64,000 nucleotides of DNA. Origin: Komarekiella delphini-convector SJRDD-AB1. GTDB taxonomy: Bacteria; Cyanobacteriota; Cyanobacteriia; Cyanobacteriales; Nostocaceae. This document shows positions 26,549 through 34,579 of this stretch, piece by piece. A program made the position numbers and the translations under genes. The notes under the pieces are model-generated. The model was given only the letters and a program-made list of their open reading frames with translations, did not search any database and was not told where the DNA came from. The stretch's first letter is position 1. Each line of letters opens with the position of its first letter. The stretch is from contig NZ_VJXY01000004.1 in NCBI RefSeq assembly GCF_014831675.1, positions 1 through 64,000 of the forward strand, in the 5' to 3' direction.

Positions 26549-27547
26549 TCAACTAGCGAGATGACTACGTACTTGTTCTTTATACCTTCGTAGAGTACTC
26601 AAAGCTTGTAACTCTATCTGTCTGACTCGTTCTCTACTAACACCCATGCTTTGACCAATTTCCGCTAAGGACAGTTCATTTCCATCTACTAAACCGAAAC
26701 GTAAAGTTAATATTTCTCGTTGCTGGGGAGTTAGTTTTGACAATAAATTTTGGATATTTTGTTGGAGAAATTTTTGATCGGTGTAAAATTCAGGAGAAAC
26801 TCCTTCATCCTCCAACATATCTTGTAATTCCGTCTCTCTTTCTGCGCCAACTCGTAATTCCAGAGAGACAGGTTGCCGTGCTATAAGTAAATACTCTCGA
26901 ATTTGTTTGGGGTCTAAAGATAGTTCTTCAGCAATATCAACTGCGGTAGGAGTTCGACCTAATTTTTGAGCTAGTTCACGTTGGGTTCGCTTGATTTTAT
27001 TCAGTTTTTCTGTAATATGAATAGGCAAGCGGATAGTACGTCCTTGTTCAGCGATCGCTCGTGTAATTGCCTGACGAACCCACCAATAAGCATAAGTTGA
27101 AAATTTGTATCCTCTGCTAGGGTCAAATTTTTCAACTCCTCGCTCTAAACCTAAACTTCCTTCTTGAATTAAGTCAAGAAAATCTAGGTTACGTCTTTGG
27201 TATTTCTTAGCAATAGACACTACAAGTCGTAGATTAGCCTTAATCATTTTTTGCTTGGCTTGATATCCCTGGCGTAGTTGCTGCACTAGTAATTCTTCAC
27301 TAATATCAACTTTTTCAGCCCATTCTTTTTGTGTAGGTTGACGCTTTAATTGAAGAGTTAATTTTTCTTTAGCAGTAAGTAAAATCATCATTTGTTGTAC
27401 TTGCTTACCAAAATCAATTTCTTGTTCATGAGTTAACAAAGGAATACGTCCAATTTCATGCAGATAGGTACGCACAATATCAGCATTGGATAAAGATTTT
27501 TCGTTTTTCTCGCTTAATTCTATAGATGGATGAGATATATTTTTCAT
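26549..27547 (-). CDS. Group 2 sigma-70 factor with its own Box A promoter
   Basis: Sigma factor of 332 residues, closest in wording to the one at 9521. Region 1.2 ([31 protein letters not shown]), region 2 ([41 protein letters not shown]), region 3 and region 4.2 ([23 protein letters not shown]) are intact and canonical. Box A lies 80 nt upstream, so transcription is probably linked to the RppA-type regulon. Confidence 0.92.
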   Translation of the reverse strand: MKNISHPSIELSEKNEKSLSNADIVRTYLHEIGRIPLLTHEQEIDFGKQVQQMMILLTAKEKLTLQLKRQPTQKEWAEKVDISEELLVQQLRQGYQAKQKMIKANLRLVVSIAKKYQRRNLDFLDLIQEGSLGLERGVEKFDPSRGYKFSTYAYWWVRQAITRAIAEQGRTIRLPIHITEKLNKIKRTQRELAQKLGRTPTAVDIAEELSLDPKQIREYLLIARQPVSLELRVGAERETELQDMLEDEGVSPEFYTDQKFLQQNIQNLLSKLTPQQREILTLRFGLVDGNELSLAEIGQSMGVSRERVRQIELQALSTLRRYKEQVRSHLAS

Positions 27548-27611
27548 AGTTTTTTGAACCTTCGTAAATACTGATTGACTTGGAGTAAATGAATTTTGAC
27601 TCTGTGTAGTT

Positions 27612-27644
27612 AGTATGACATCAAGAAATGAAATTAGAATGAAA
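27612..27644 (-). promoter_or_regulatory. Box A promoter upstream of the third sigma factor
   Basis: Minus strand TTTCATT-CTAA-TTTCATT (27644-27627), 9 nt, CATACT (27617-27612), start codon about 65 nt later. Confidence 0.7.
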
Positions 27645-27702
27645 TAATGAATTTTATTGATTAAATTGCTAACTTTTTTTTTGACTAGAGAATGTAAACA
27701 GG

Positions 27703-28263
27703 TTAATTGAAAAATCCAATTCTGTTGAGAGGATAAAAGCGAACAATGGCTCGACCTATGATTTTATTGTGGGGAACAAAACCCCAATAGTGGCTATCAT
27801 AGCTATTGTTGCGATTGTCTCCCAGAACTAGATAAGAATTTTTTGGTACAATTACAGGCCCCCATTGATAGTCTGGTTTAGCTTCAAGGTAATTCTCTTT
27901 TAAAGGCGAGCCATTAATATAAACTAGTCCATTCTTAATTTTAACTGTTTCTTCTGGTAAACCAATTACACGTTTAATAAAAGCTTCGTGGTAGTTTTCA
28001 GAAAGCAGTGTTTTGGTCGGATTAAAAACAACAATTTCACCTCGTTGAGGTGAGATAAAATCATAGCTAACCTTATCAATAATTAAGCGATCATTAATCT
28101 GGAGTGTTGGTTCCATTGAGCCAGAGGGTATATAACGAGCTTCAGCAACAAATGTGCGAACACCGAAAGCAAGAACTAGGCTTAAACCAATTGTTTTAAC
28201 TGTTTCTAGCAAAATATTTTCGTTTTTTGATGGGGATGATTGTTGGTGATGAATATTAGACAT
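27703..28263 (-). CDS. lepB: Signal peptidase I
   Basis: Type I leader peptidase of about 186 residues. One N-terminal transmembrane helix ([19 protein letters not shown]) is followed by the catalytic Ser in [11 protein letters not shown], the box [10 protein letters not shown], the catalytic Lys in [12 protein letters not shown], and the [17 protein letters not shown] box. The ATG at 28263 starts a normal N-terminus; the frame extends to 28284. A Box B promoter about 190 nt upstream groups it with the many secreted proteins of this region. Confidence 0.92.
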   Translation of the reverse strand: MSNIHHQQSSPSKNENILLETVKTIGLSLVLAFGVRTFVAEARYIPSGSMEPTLQINDRLIIDKVSYDFISPQRGEIVVFNPTKTLLSENYHEAFIKRVIGLPEETVKIKNGLVYINGSPLKENYLEAKPDYQWGPVIVPKNSYLVLGDNRNNSYDSHYWGFVPHNKIIGRAIVRFYPLNRIGFFN

Positions 28264-28437
28264 AGTGTTAATAATAAATAACAAGCATTAGACAGAGATA
28301 AGTCTTGAAAGTTATTAGTGAGCAAACGTATTGATGTTGGCTTCAGTCATAAATTAAATCTTTGGTGGTAAAATTTTGAGAATCGTAGTCTAAATTATTC
28401 ATAACTTTTAATTCCTGTAATCTCGGTTCGTAACTTC

Positions 28438-28470
28438 ACATTAAGGGGTAAAAGTCAAGAACTCGAAAAG
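28438..28470 (-). promoter_or_regulatory. Box B promoter upstream of signal peptidase
   Basis: Minus strand CTTTTCG-AGTT-CTTGACT (28470-28453), 9 nt, TAATGT (28443-28438). The signal peptidase start is about 175 nt beyond the hexamer. Confidence 0.75.
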
Positions 28471-28656
28471 ATTTCTCTGATAGGGAGCAGATTTGCTTAA
28501 TTCAGCAAAAACTGATATTTCTTTAAGTTAAGAGCTTGATGTTACAGGATTTTGTCAAAAAGTTGAAAAAGTGATGTCTATCCAAATTAAATAACTACAA
28601 TCACGCATTCAGTCAGCGTACCTAATCTTTATGAAAAACATCAGGTTCTATTTAAT

Positions 28657-28859
28657 ATGATTTCCTTACCCTGGTTTTTAGAAATTGTGGTTGGAGTCGG
28701 TATGGGTTTCTGTTCTGGGCTGTTTGGTTTAGGCGGAAGTTCAATTGGTACGCCCATTCTACGGCTGTTAGAGCTACCACCTTAATCGCTCTGGCTAGCC
28801 CTCTTCCACTTACATTACCGAGTGCAATAGGAGGTGCGATCGCCTCCGTCGGAGCGTAG
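28657..28859 (+). pseudogene. TauE/SafE N-terminal fragment with frameshift
   Basis: From the ATG at 28657 the plus strand reads MISLPWFLEIVVGVGMGFCS, GLFGLGGSSIGTPILRLLEL, PP and a stop. One frame over it continues LIALASPLPLTLPSAIGGAIASVGA and stops at 28859. The sequence is the start of a TauE/SafE permease, with a frameshift near 28783 and the rest of the gene lost. A palindromic repeat at its 3' edge (GCGATCGCCTCCGTCGGAGCG) marks the break. Confidence 0.82.
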
Positions 28860-28946
28860 CTCATCGCACAGTAGTGATACCAACCTTAAGATAATCAAAC
28901 CATCATTCTACTGTTGAGCAACACGGCAAATCGTCGCCATCATTAA

Positions 28947-29714
28947 TCAATCTTGTCGATCAATCGGCAATGGTGCCGGTTGCTTCTGCTTAAGGCTTAA
29001 GTAAATAACCAAATTTACAATTATAGAAAGAAAAAGCATACTAGTTTCGACTGTACCTAAACCAAAACCACCATTTTTAGCTGGTTGAGATAGTAAATCA
29101 CCTATAGATGCTCCAAGCGGACGAGTCAAGATATATGCTATCCAAAATGCCAAGACTGCATTCATTCTAAAGTAATAATAACCACCAGCTACTATCGCAA
29201 TTAAAACACCAAATACTAGTGCTGATTGGGCATAACCTAGCTTCAAAGCCTCTGCTAGTAAGTCTCCTGTTGCCGTACCCAAGGCAAACGTAAATAAAAT
29301 AGCCACCCAGTAGAAAAGCTCTCTTTTAGCTGTATTGATGGAGTGCATAGCTAATGTCTTTTCTTTTAAATACCACAACGCAAAAACTGCTAGCAAGACA
29401 ACACTAAAAACTATAGTAGTTGTCATCAAACTAACTCCAAGCTCATCTACCAATCTATCAGTAATTAGTGTACCAGTGATACTTGTAAAAACAACTACAA
29501 TCCAATAACTTACTGGGACATACCTTTTCAGCCTAAATTGATTCCAAAGCGCAATGAGTAATACGCCACTCATAATATAGGATGTAACGCTTAAACCAAG
29601 GTTTAGAGTTACTGACAAATAATCAGCCGCAGTTTCACCTACTGTGGTCGCCAGGACTTTAACAATCCAGAAAGAACCTGTAACCTCTGGAACCCTGTTT
29701 AAAACTTTTTTCAT
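28947..29714 (-). CDS. COG4705-type membrane protein, copy 1
   Basis: Polytopic membrane protein of 255 residues, seen in databases as an uncharacterised membrane-anchored protein family. It has a four-fold internal repeat, each about 60 residues with a motif like T-x-G-x-x-x-x-D-x-L: KVLATTVGETAADYLS, VVFTSITGTLITDRLVDELG, ILFTFALGTATGDLLAEALKLGY, ILTRPLGASIGDLLSQPAKNGG. The regular Gly and Asp residues in helices suggest a channel or transporter. A paralogue is at 46327-47070. A Box B promoter lies 80 nt upstream. Confidence 0.82.
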   Translation of the reverse strand: MKKVLNRVPEVTGSFWIVKVLATTVGETAADYLSVTLNLGLSVTSYIMSGVLLIALWNQFRLKRYVPVSYWIVVVFTSITGTLITDRLVDELGVSLMTTTIVFSVVLLAVFALWYLKEKTLAMHSINTAKRELFYWVAILFTFALGTATGDLLAEALKLGYAQSALVFGVLIAIVAGGYYYFRMNAVLAFWIAYILTRPLGASIGDLLSQPAKNGGFGLGTVETSMLFLSIIVNLVIYLSLKQKQPAPLPIDRQD

Positions 29715-29778
29715 GATATTTGCTTGATTTTTTTAGAGTAGTGATGAAGCCTTAATCGTAGTGATTTGGCTTTGTTTG

Positions 29779-29811
29779 ACTCTAAACAACAAATGTCAAG
29801 AAATTGGAAAG
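29779..29811 (-). promoter_or_regulatory. Box B promoter upstream of COG4705 copy 1
   Basis: Minus strand CTTTCCA-ATTT-CTTGACA (29811-29794), 9 nt, TAGAGT (29784-29779), start codon about 65 nt on. The remaining spacer to 30075 shows no gene I can support. Confidence 0.78.
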
Positions 29812-30075
29812 TTTTGTAGGGTATGTGATGCAACTAAAAAAATTTACACATGAAAAATATAATGCTGTTTCAGACTCAATCAAAGGTTCGTAACATTAGC
29901 TATGTAAAGTAGTGAAATATCATTAAGCAAGCCTTGTCTTTCTCAACTAAATCCAAAGCCTGCTCAAACATCAAAGATGCCATACTACATTGGTAAAGAA
30001 GCTATCTACTACAATTAGATATTACAAAGACATACCATACTATTGCGATCGCTCTTGAGTGAACCTATACTTTTT

Positions 30076-30363
30076 CTAATCCTGCCTAGGTTTTGGCTTT
30101 TTCCTACCAAACAAACTAGTCATACTTAATCCAGTCACCAACAACCCCAAAAGTCCCAGTCCGTTCAAAATTGGGTAAATTCCTTGTAAACCAAAGATTT
30201 CACCGCGATGAATCGAAAGCAAAAGACTACGCGGAACTCCAATATTAGCTGACCACTCACCCACCAGTGTAGCTGCGATACCAGTTAGCAATGTTACAAA
30301 AAGCGGTAAAGCTAGAATAATCGCCAGAGTGCGGTGGTACTTGCGAAATGAACGCATGATCAA
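30076..30363 (-). CDS. Small PepSY-type membrane protein
   Basis: Membrane protein of 95 residues with two or three helices: FRKYHRTLAIILALPLFVTLLTGIAATL and GIYPILNGLGLLGLLVTGLSM, with HRGEIFGLQ between. The FRKYHR and HxGEIFGL pattern is typical of PepSY-associated membrane proteins linked to iron and redox functions. It starts 32 nt after the lipoprotein gene at 30396 and is probably cotranscribed from the same Box A promoter. Confidence 0.8.
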   Translation of the reverse strand: MIMRSFRKYHRTLAIILALPLFVTLLTGIAATLVGEWSANIGVPRSLLLSIHRGEIFGLQGIYPILNGLGLLGLLVTGLSMTSLFGRKKPKPRQD

Positions 30364-30395
30364 AAATCTCCAGTGGAAATTATCTTAGTGATTTC

Positions 30396-30821
30396 TCACC
30401 CCTTGGAAACAGTGGCGATATTTGAGTTAAGTGTCTGTAACCCCTCAAGAACTTTCGCTTTATCTTTTGCTTTCAGCGCACCCTTCACCTGAGTTGCAGC
30501 ATCTTCGATTGCATTATAGGTTTTGGAAGATTTAGTTTTAACACCATCTTCAACCTTGACCCAAGCGTTTTCAAACTTGTCAAACTCCTGTTGGGCTTTA
30601 TCAAAATTTCCTGCTTCCACAGAAGTTTTTGTATTTGAAACAACACTACTCAAAGCATCAAAACCTGCCTGTGTAGCACCAGGAGTTTGAGATACTGTTG
30701 TTCCTCCAGTCGTTTCAGTGGTAGCAGGGGTCTGGGTAGTAGATTGTTGAGGGCTATTGCATCCTACTAATGTCAATAAGCTAATTGCAGTCAGGGAGAT
30801 GATGTAGATTAAGCGTTTCAT
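30396..30821 (-). CDS. Lipoprotein with helical domain, unknown function
   Basis: Lipoprotein of 141 residues. The lipobox is LLTLVGC (Cys21), followed by a Thr-rich spacer and a helical domain (about 55-141): FDALSSVVSNTKTSVEAGNFDKAQQEFDKFENAWVKVEDGV and so on, rich in Lys and Ala. The FENAWVKVEDG pattern resembles DUF4363-like or periplasmic iron-uptake-associated helical domains, but I cannot assign it firmly. Box A lies 65 nt upstream. Confidence 0.72.
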   Translation of the reverse strand: MKRLIYIISLTAISLLTLVGCNSPQQSTTQTPATTETTGGTTVSQTPGATQAGFDALSSVVSNTKTSVEAGNFDKAQQEFDKFENAWVKVEDGVKTKSSKTYNAIEDAATQVKGALKAKDKAKVLEGLQTLNSNIATVSKG

Positions 30822-30870
30822 AATACCTCTCTAAAAAATATACTGGGATTGAATCTAGCTTCTTTTCTTT

Positions 30871-30903
30871 AGTTTTTCATACATAAATGAAATTACGATG
30901 AAA
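30871..30903 (-). promoter_or_regulatory. Box A promoter upstream of the lipoprotein/PepSY unit
   Basis: Minus strand TTTCATC-GTAA-TTTCATT (30903-30886), 9 nt, AAAACT (30876-30871), start codon 50 nt later. Confidence 0.72.
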
Positions 30904-31009
30904 TTTGCTCTTGAATTGATGATTTAAAATACAGTTTTTGAGTTTGGTGATTGTCCAAAAAATTTACATCTTTTTAACTTAATTTATCTGGGATAGATAT
31001 TAAATGAAA

Positions 31010-31570
31010 TTAGTTATCAATTAGACGAGCAGAGATTTCTGATAACTTACCTTCTATAAGTTGTAACTGTTCCTGATGTGCTTTCAAAAGTCTCATAATC
31101 TCAACAATTTCATCTTCCCGTAACAAATTCATTTTATCGTGTAGCAATTCAATTTCTAATTCTGCTTTTTTATTTACTTCATAGTCATATTTCGCATCCT
31201 GGCGATCAATGGTAGCTTGACGATTCTGACTCATCATAATGATGGGTGCAGTATAAGCTGCCTGAAAGGACAACATTAGGTTAAGTAAGATAAACGGATA
31301 AGGGTCCCAATGCTTGATGTAGGCTGTGACGTTAAGAATAATCCACAGTATAAGTAAAGTACTTTGAATGATAATAAATCGCCAAGAACCAACGGTATCA
31401 GCTACTATATCGGAAAACCTGTCGCCAAAAGTCGCCGGAGACTTAGGTGGATTCTGTGCGGGTTTGCGCTCGCGTAGACGCTGTAATAGTCTATACTCTT
31501 CTGTACTAACGCGGGTGCGTAAAGGTTTTTTTTGCACGTTGGTTAGAGTTTTTAGTCGTTGGTTTACCAA
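31010..31570 (-). CDS. DUF1003 membrane protein
   Basis: Protein of 186 residues with two central helices (WRFIIIQSTLLILWIILNVTAYI and PYPFILLNLMLSFQAAYTAPIIMM) and the DUF1003 signature FGDRFSDIVADTVGSW and SQNRQATIDRQDAKYDYEVNKKAE. The C-terminus is a coiled coil (about 140-186). The function of the family is unknown. I see no Box A or B directly upstream. Confidence 0.88.
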   Translation of the reverse strand: MVNQRLKTLTNVQKKPLRTRVSTEEYRLLQRLRERKPAQNPPKSPATFGDRFSDIVADTVGSWRFIIIQSTLLILWIILNVTAYIKHWDPYPFILLNLMLSFQAAYTAPIIMMSQNRQATIDRQDAKYDYEVNKKAELEIELLHDKMNLLREDEIVEIMRLLKAHQEQLQLIEGKLSEISARLIDN

Positions 31571-31665
31571 AGTATATTAGTATGTTGGAGGTTGCAGTGA
31601 CTAAACGTTTAGTAATTACAAGTCTAAATTCAAAAACTCCAAAAGTAGCTCAATGCTATCTATGA

Positions 31666-31689
31666 GGAGAGCAAAAAATTTTGCTCTCC
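31666..31689. terminator. Hairpin terminator downstream of the 31804 gene
   Basis: GGAGAGCAAAA and TTTTGCTCTCC form an 11-bp stem with almost no loop between the DUF1003 gene start and the 31804 gene end. It probably ends transcription of the leftward gene at 31804. Confidence 0.6.
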
Positions 31690-31803
31690 CATAATTGGTT
31701 GCTAATGTAATAGTCAACTAGTTTGTGTATCTAAAGCTTGTTTTTGCGAGTACCAATACCTCAAGCACTGAACGTACTCAAGTATGACAAAGTTTGAGTA
31801 TTA

Positions 31804-32604
31804 CTATTTAAAGACCTTCTCTAGATTATCCACTTCATCTAGCACAGGAATGGCAAGATGAGCGTAATCTCTAGATAATTTTGCCGCCTCAACACTAGCA
31901 ACAAGTCCATCAAATTTCTGTACTTGTGTAGTTCCTCCACGCGCTAAGATAGATGGTCTGACTGCATTCCAGGTGCGGCGAATCTCTGACGCTGTTGTTT
32001 TCAGTTGGCTTGTATTTCCTGTTATCGACCAAATTTCCAACTCGCGTCCATAATAGTCAAGTAGCGTTACCTCAACTGGTACTTTTGGTTCAAATTCCTT
32101 GGTAATATTGGCAGCGAGTAACGTCACTTGGTTAGCGTCGCGCATTGCAGATATGCGATTTTTAGCGGTGACAGCACCCTTGAGTGCTACTATTTTGGCA
32201 TCCAACTGTACTAATTCTGTTTTATTCTCACCTTTGATTTCGGTACGTAGATTTTTTGCTGCATTTTCAAGAGAGGTAAGATTAGCTGTGGCTTTTGTCC
32301 AATCATTAGCTTTAGCCATATCGTAGATGCTTTCACCATATTCACCCACTTGGCTCAGAGAAGTTGGTACTTTATCATCATTTACCTCAGTATCAACATC
32401 GTTAGCTGCGTCTGGCTGTTCTCTGTTTCCATCGATTTTCACATCTTTATCCTTACTAATAATCATTTGAATGCTACTGTGACGCTGCGGTATGATTGCA
32501 ACAGGTAACTGGGGTTGATTTGTAGAGATAGCTTTTGCCAAACCAGCGATACCCAAAGTACTAAGCAAAGAGCCGATAATAATGATTTTTGTTGAGTTAT
32601 TCAT
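31804..32604 (-). CDS. Secreted protein of unknown family, copy 1
   Basis: Exported helical protein of about 266 residues. The ATG at 32604 starts a signal peptide (MNNSTKIIIIGSLLSTLGIAGLAKA). The mature part has an acidic linker, then LSQVGEYGESIYDMAKANDWTKATANL, ANQVTLLAANITKEFEPKVPVEVTLLDYYGRELEIW, and ILARGGTTQVQKFDGLVASVEAA. The paralogue at 40382 shares the GEY-IY, DANQV, P-EV-LDYYGRELEIW and GG--Q-QKFD motifs. I do not recognise the family. The gene is driven by a Box B promoter, divergent from the PepSY gene. Confidence 0.75.
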   Translation of the reverse strand: MNNSTKIIIIGSLLSTLGIAGLAKAISTNQPQLPVAIIPQRHSSIQMIISKDKDVKIDGNREQPDAANDVDTEVNDDKVPTSLSQVGEYGESIYDMAKANDWTKATANLTSLENAAKNLRTEIKGENKTELVQLDAKIVALKGAVTAKNRISAMRDANQVTLLAANITKEFEPKVPVEVTLLDYYGRELEIWSITGNTSQLKTTASEIRRTWNAVRPSILARGGTTQVQKFDGLVASVEAAKLSRDYAHLAIPVLDEVDNLEKVFK

Positions 32605-32639
32605 AAATCCTATATGTCTCAATCTGTATTTGTAGTTTT

Positions 32640-32672
32640 ACTGTAGATTGCATTTGTTAAGAAGTTGGAAAG
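32640..32672 (-). promoter_or_regulatory. Box B promoter upstream of the 31804 gene
   Basis: Minus strand CTTTCCA-ACTT-CTTAACA (32672-32655), 9 nt, TACAGT (32645-32640). It faces away from the Box B at 32760, giving a divergent pair. Confidence 0.78.
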
Positions 32673-32759
32673 TTTTGACTGAGTAGAGAAAACTTTTTCA
32701 GTCCTTCTATTACAACTTAGATATTGTTATCAAAATAATTTTTAGTAGTTGCAATCAAT

Positions 32760-32792
32760 CTTTCCAACTTCTTGACTTTTTATATTTAAAGT
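32760..32792 (+). promoter_or_regulatory. Box B promoter upstream of the secreted PepSY gene
   Basis: Plus strand CTTTCCA-ACTT-CTTGACT (32760-32777), 9 nt, TAAAGT (32787-32792). A GATAACTATTTT stretch near 32835 resembles a Fur-type half-site, but this is weak. Confidence 0.8.
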
Positions 32793-32887
32793 AAAACTAT
32801 AGCAAATCAAAAATAGGTGTAAGCAACACAAATAATGATAACTATTTTGGATTGCTAAACAAATACAAAATTCCAGGATTGACACAC

Positions 32888-33436
32888 ATGATAACTTCAA
32901 AAAAAATCGCTTTAGCAGCTGCTTTAATGAGTATTTTAGGTGTTGGTGCAGTGGTCAAAACCGTAAGTGCCTCTCCTTCTCAAAACAGTGTACAAGTAGC
33001 TCAGGCTAGTGACGGAGATGGCGAAGCTAATGACGCTACAGAACCTCCTGAAATCATGAATAATGGTGTTCATCACACTAAAATAGCTCAAGCAAGTGAT
33101 GGTGACGGTGAAACTAATGATGATCAAGAAGAACAGCAAGAGGACAAAAAACTACAAGCTTTAGCTAAAATTACAGCAGAACAAGCTAAACAAGCTGCTG
33201 AAACTTCTGTCGGTGCTAAAGCTAGTAGTGTAAAACTCGAAAATGAAGATGGTAACTTGGTTTATGCTGTAGAAATTGGTCAAAAAGAGGTGAAAGTTTA
33301 CGCTGGTAATGGTAAGGTTCTCTACACTGAGAATGCTAACCAGGAAAGCGATGAAAATGAAGCTTCTCGTCCAAAGAGTAGTATTCAAGTTACGGAAAAT
33401 AATAATGAACGAGAAACAAATGAAGGCAGTAAATAG
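32888..33436 (+). CDS. Secreted acidic PepSY-domain protein
   Basis: Exported protein of 182 residues from the ATG at 32888 (the frame extends to 32852, but this start gives the signal peptide MITSKKIALAAALMSILGVG with AGGAtt upstream). The mature N-terminus has a duplicated acidic unit (AQASDGDGEAND and AQASDGDGETND). A PepSY domain follows: KITAEQAKQAAETSVGAKASSVKLENEDGNLVYAVEIG. PepSY domains often inhibit proteases or sense ions in the periplasm. The tail is Asn/Glu-rich. A Box B promoter and a strong terminator flank it, so it is a single-gene unit. Confidence 0.85.
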   Translation: MITSKKIALAAALMSILGVGAVVKTVSASPSQNSVQVAQASDGDGEANDATEPPEIMNNGVHHTKIAQASDGDGETNDDQEEQQEDKKLQALAKITAEQAKQAAETSVGAKASSVKLENEDGNLVYAVEIGQKEVKVYAGNGKVLYTENANQESDENEASRPKSSIQVTENNNERETNEGSK

Positions 33437-33487
33437 GGTTATTTATTACTAGTCACAAGTGATATGTAGCTGTAAATAGCTAAATAC

Positions 33488-33520
33488 GAGGTTGTTGAAT
33501 TAGCTCTTTTCAACAACCTC
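33488..33520 (+). terminator. Intrinsic terminator after the PepSY gene
   Basis: GAGGTTGTTGAA-N9-TTCAACAACCTC is a perfect 12-bp stem, followed by CTTTATTTG, 50 nt after the PepSY stop codon. Confidence 0.8.
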
Positions 33521-33632
33521 CTTTATTTGTAATCGAATGATTACAGTCATGTTTGATTGAGCAAATGTATCAGTTGCATCATATTTTCTCTTGCGATCGC
33601 TCATAAATTTTAAAAATTAAAATTTTGTATAA

Positions 33633-33666
33633 AACTGCTGAAGATAAGATCCTATCTTCAGCAGTT
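33633..33666. terminator. Strong hairpin, probable minus-strand terminator
   Basis: AACTGCTGAAGATA and TATCTTCAGCAGTT form a perfect 14-bp stem with a 6-nt loop. On the minus strand it is followed by TTTTATACAAAATTTT, so it may end transcription from the small secreted gene at 33928. Confidence 0.5.
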
Positions 33667-33695
33667 AAGATAAAGCTCTACCTAGTTAGTTTCGT

Positions 33696-33871
33696 AATAC
33701 CAAGTTGCAATCAAAGAGGTAAATTGGTCATATCGGAGCAAACCGAGTCTAACAAAGAATCTCGCGAAATTCCACCATTAGGGAACACTTTGCTAACACT
33801 TCGTTTCACTATGTAATCAGCAAAAAAAGCTGTAGATTACAGAATGACATTTGAGAAAGCAAATTGGTATT
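33696..33871. repeat. MITE-like element with TACCAA termini
   Basis: A 176-bp segment bounded by AATACCAAGTTGC on the left and GCAAATTGGTATT on the right (inverted, 12 of 13 matching). It has no gene. Similar termini bound 36794-36887, and single ends occur near 37980 and 56510. Confidence 0.55.
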
Positions 33872-33927
33872 AAATTGACGGTAATTTCAAACTAAAGGAA
33901 CGACAAGATAAAGTGCAGAAGTTGCGC

Positions 33928-34173
33928 TTAACCTTCTGGGCCACCCTCTCCATTGCCATCAGGGCCACCATCAGGGCCGCCAGGTGGATCTCCAGCAGGA
34001 TCGGATGGATCAGACTCTTCAGCATTGACTTGAGAGAATTGGGTGTGTTTGGAATACTCAGATTTGACAGAAACACTAGACGGTATTTGACTTGCAAAGA
34101 CCGACTTTGTTAATCCCAATCCCAACATACTAATAGTAGCTGCTGCTACTATCACTTTTGCGGAATTTTTCAT
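33928..34173 (-). CDS. Small secreted Gly/Pro/Asp-rich protein
   Basis: Exported peptide of 81 residues. The ATG at 34173 is preceded by AGGAG at 8 nt. The signal peptide (MKNSAKVIVAAATISMLGLG, ending VFAS) resembles the leaders of the neighbouring PepSY and 31804 proteins. The mature part ends in a repetitive acidic tail (DPSDPAGDPPGGPDGGPDGN). No domain is recognised. It is single-gene with a Box B promoter 75 nt upstream. Confidence 0.72.
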   Translation of the reverse strand: MKNSAKVIVAAATISMLGLGLTKSVFASQIPSSVSVKSEYSKHTQFSQVNAEESDPSDPAGDPPGGPDGGPDGNGEGGPEG

Positions 34174-34231
34174 TTTATCCACTCCTTTAATTAGAGTTAA
34201 ACAACCTGTATAAGTAAGGTTGTCGGATTGA

Positions 34232-34264
34232 ATTATGGAAAATAAAAGTCAAGAACTCGGAAAG
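34232..34264 (-). promoter_or_regulatory. Box B promoter upstream of the Gly/Pro/Asp-rich protein
   Basis: Minus strand CTTTCCG-AGTT-CTTGACT (34264-34247), 9 nt, CATAAT (34237-34232). It is divergent from the copy at 34343. Confidence 0.8.
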
Positions 34265-34342
34265 ATTTGGTTTAATTTAAAAAATGATGCTGCGATCGCC
34301 TCAATAACAAGGTCATAAAAAAATTAAGTCATTCATCTGAAT

Positions 34343-34375
34343 CTTTCCAAGTTCTTGACCTTTGCTGCTTATAAT
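34343..34375 (+). promoter_or_regulatory. Box B promoter upstream of the Omp85 gene
   Basis: Plus strand CTTTCCA-AGTT-CTTGACC (34343-34360), 9 nt, TATAAT (34370-34375), the best -10 of the set. The Omp85 start is about 205 nt further, with a mini-ORF and a repeat module (GGGCTACGCCCT, GCGATCGC) between. Confidence 0.82.
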
Positions 34376-34406
34376 CACAAACCTATATTTCAGATAAATT
34401 TGCACC

Positions 34407-34478
34407 ATGAATATTTCAATTAATCTAGCTATAGCTTTCATCAGCATTTTGGGTTTTGGTGGTCAGTTGCTTGCATAA
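34407..34478 (+). other. 23-codon leader-like mini-ORF
   Basis: MNISINLAIAFISILGFGGQLLA then stop, directly under the Box B promoter. It looks like a bare signal peptide related to the leaders of the small secreted proteins here. It may be the remnant of a lost secreted gene or an upstream ORF of the Omp85 transcript. There is no independent support that it is translated. Confidence 0.35.
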
Positions 34479-34579
34479 GAACATGATTACTTTGCGATGG
34501 GCTACGCCCTAACAGAAGCGATCGCTAAGTGACTCCTGTGGAGTACCGCGTATGGTAACTATGAGGAATGTAAAGTAAA

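Noticed and set aside
33625-33816. 63-residue plus-strand ORF
   Set aside because: It covers a perfect hairpin and the left end of a MITE-like element; no RBS or domain.
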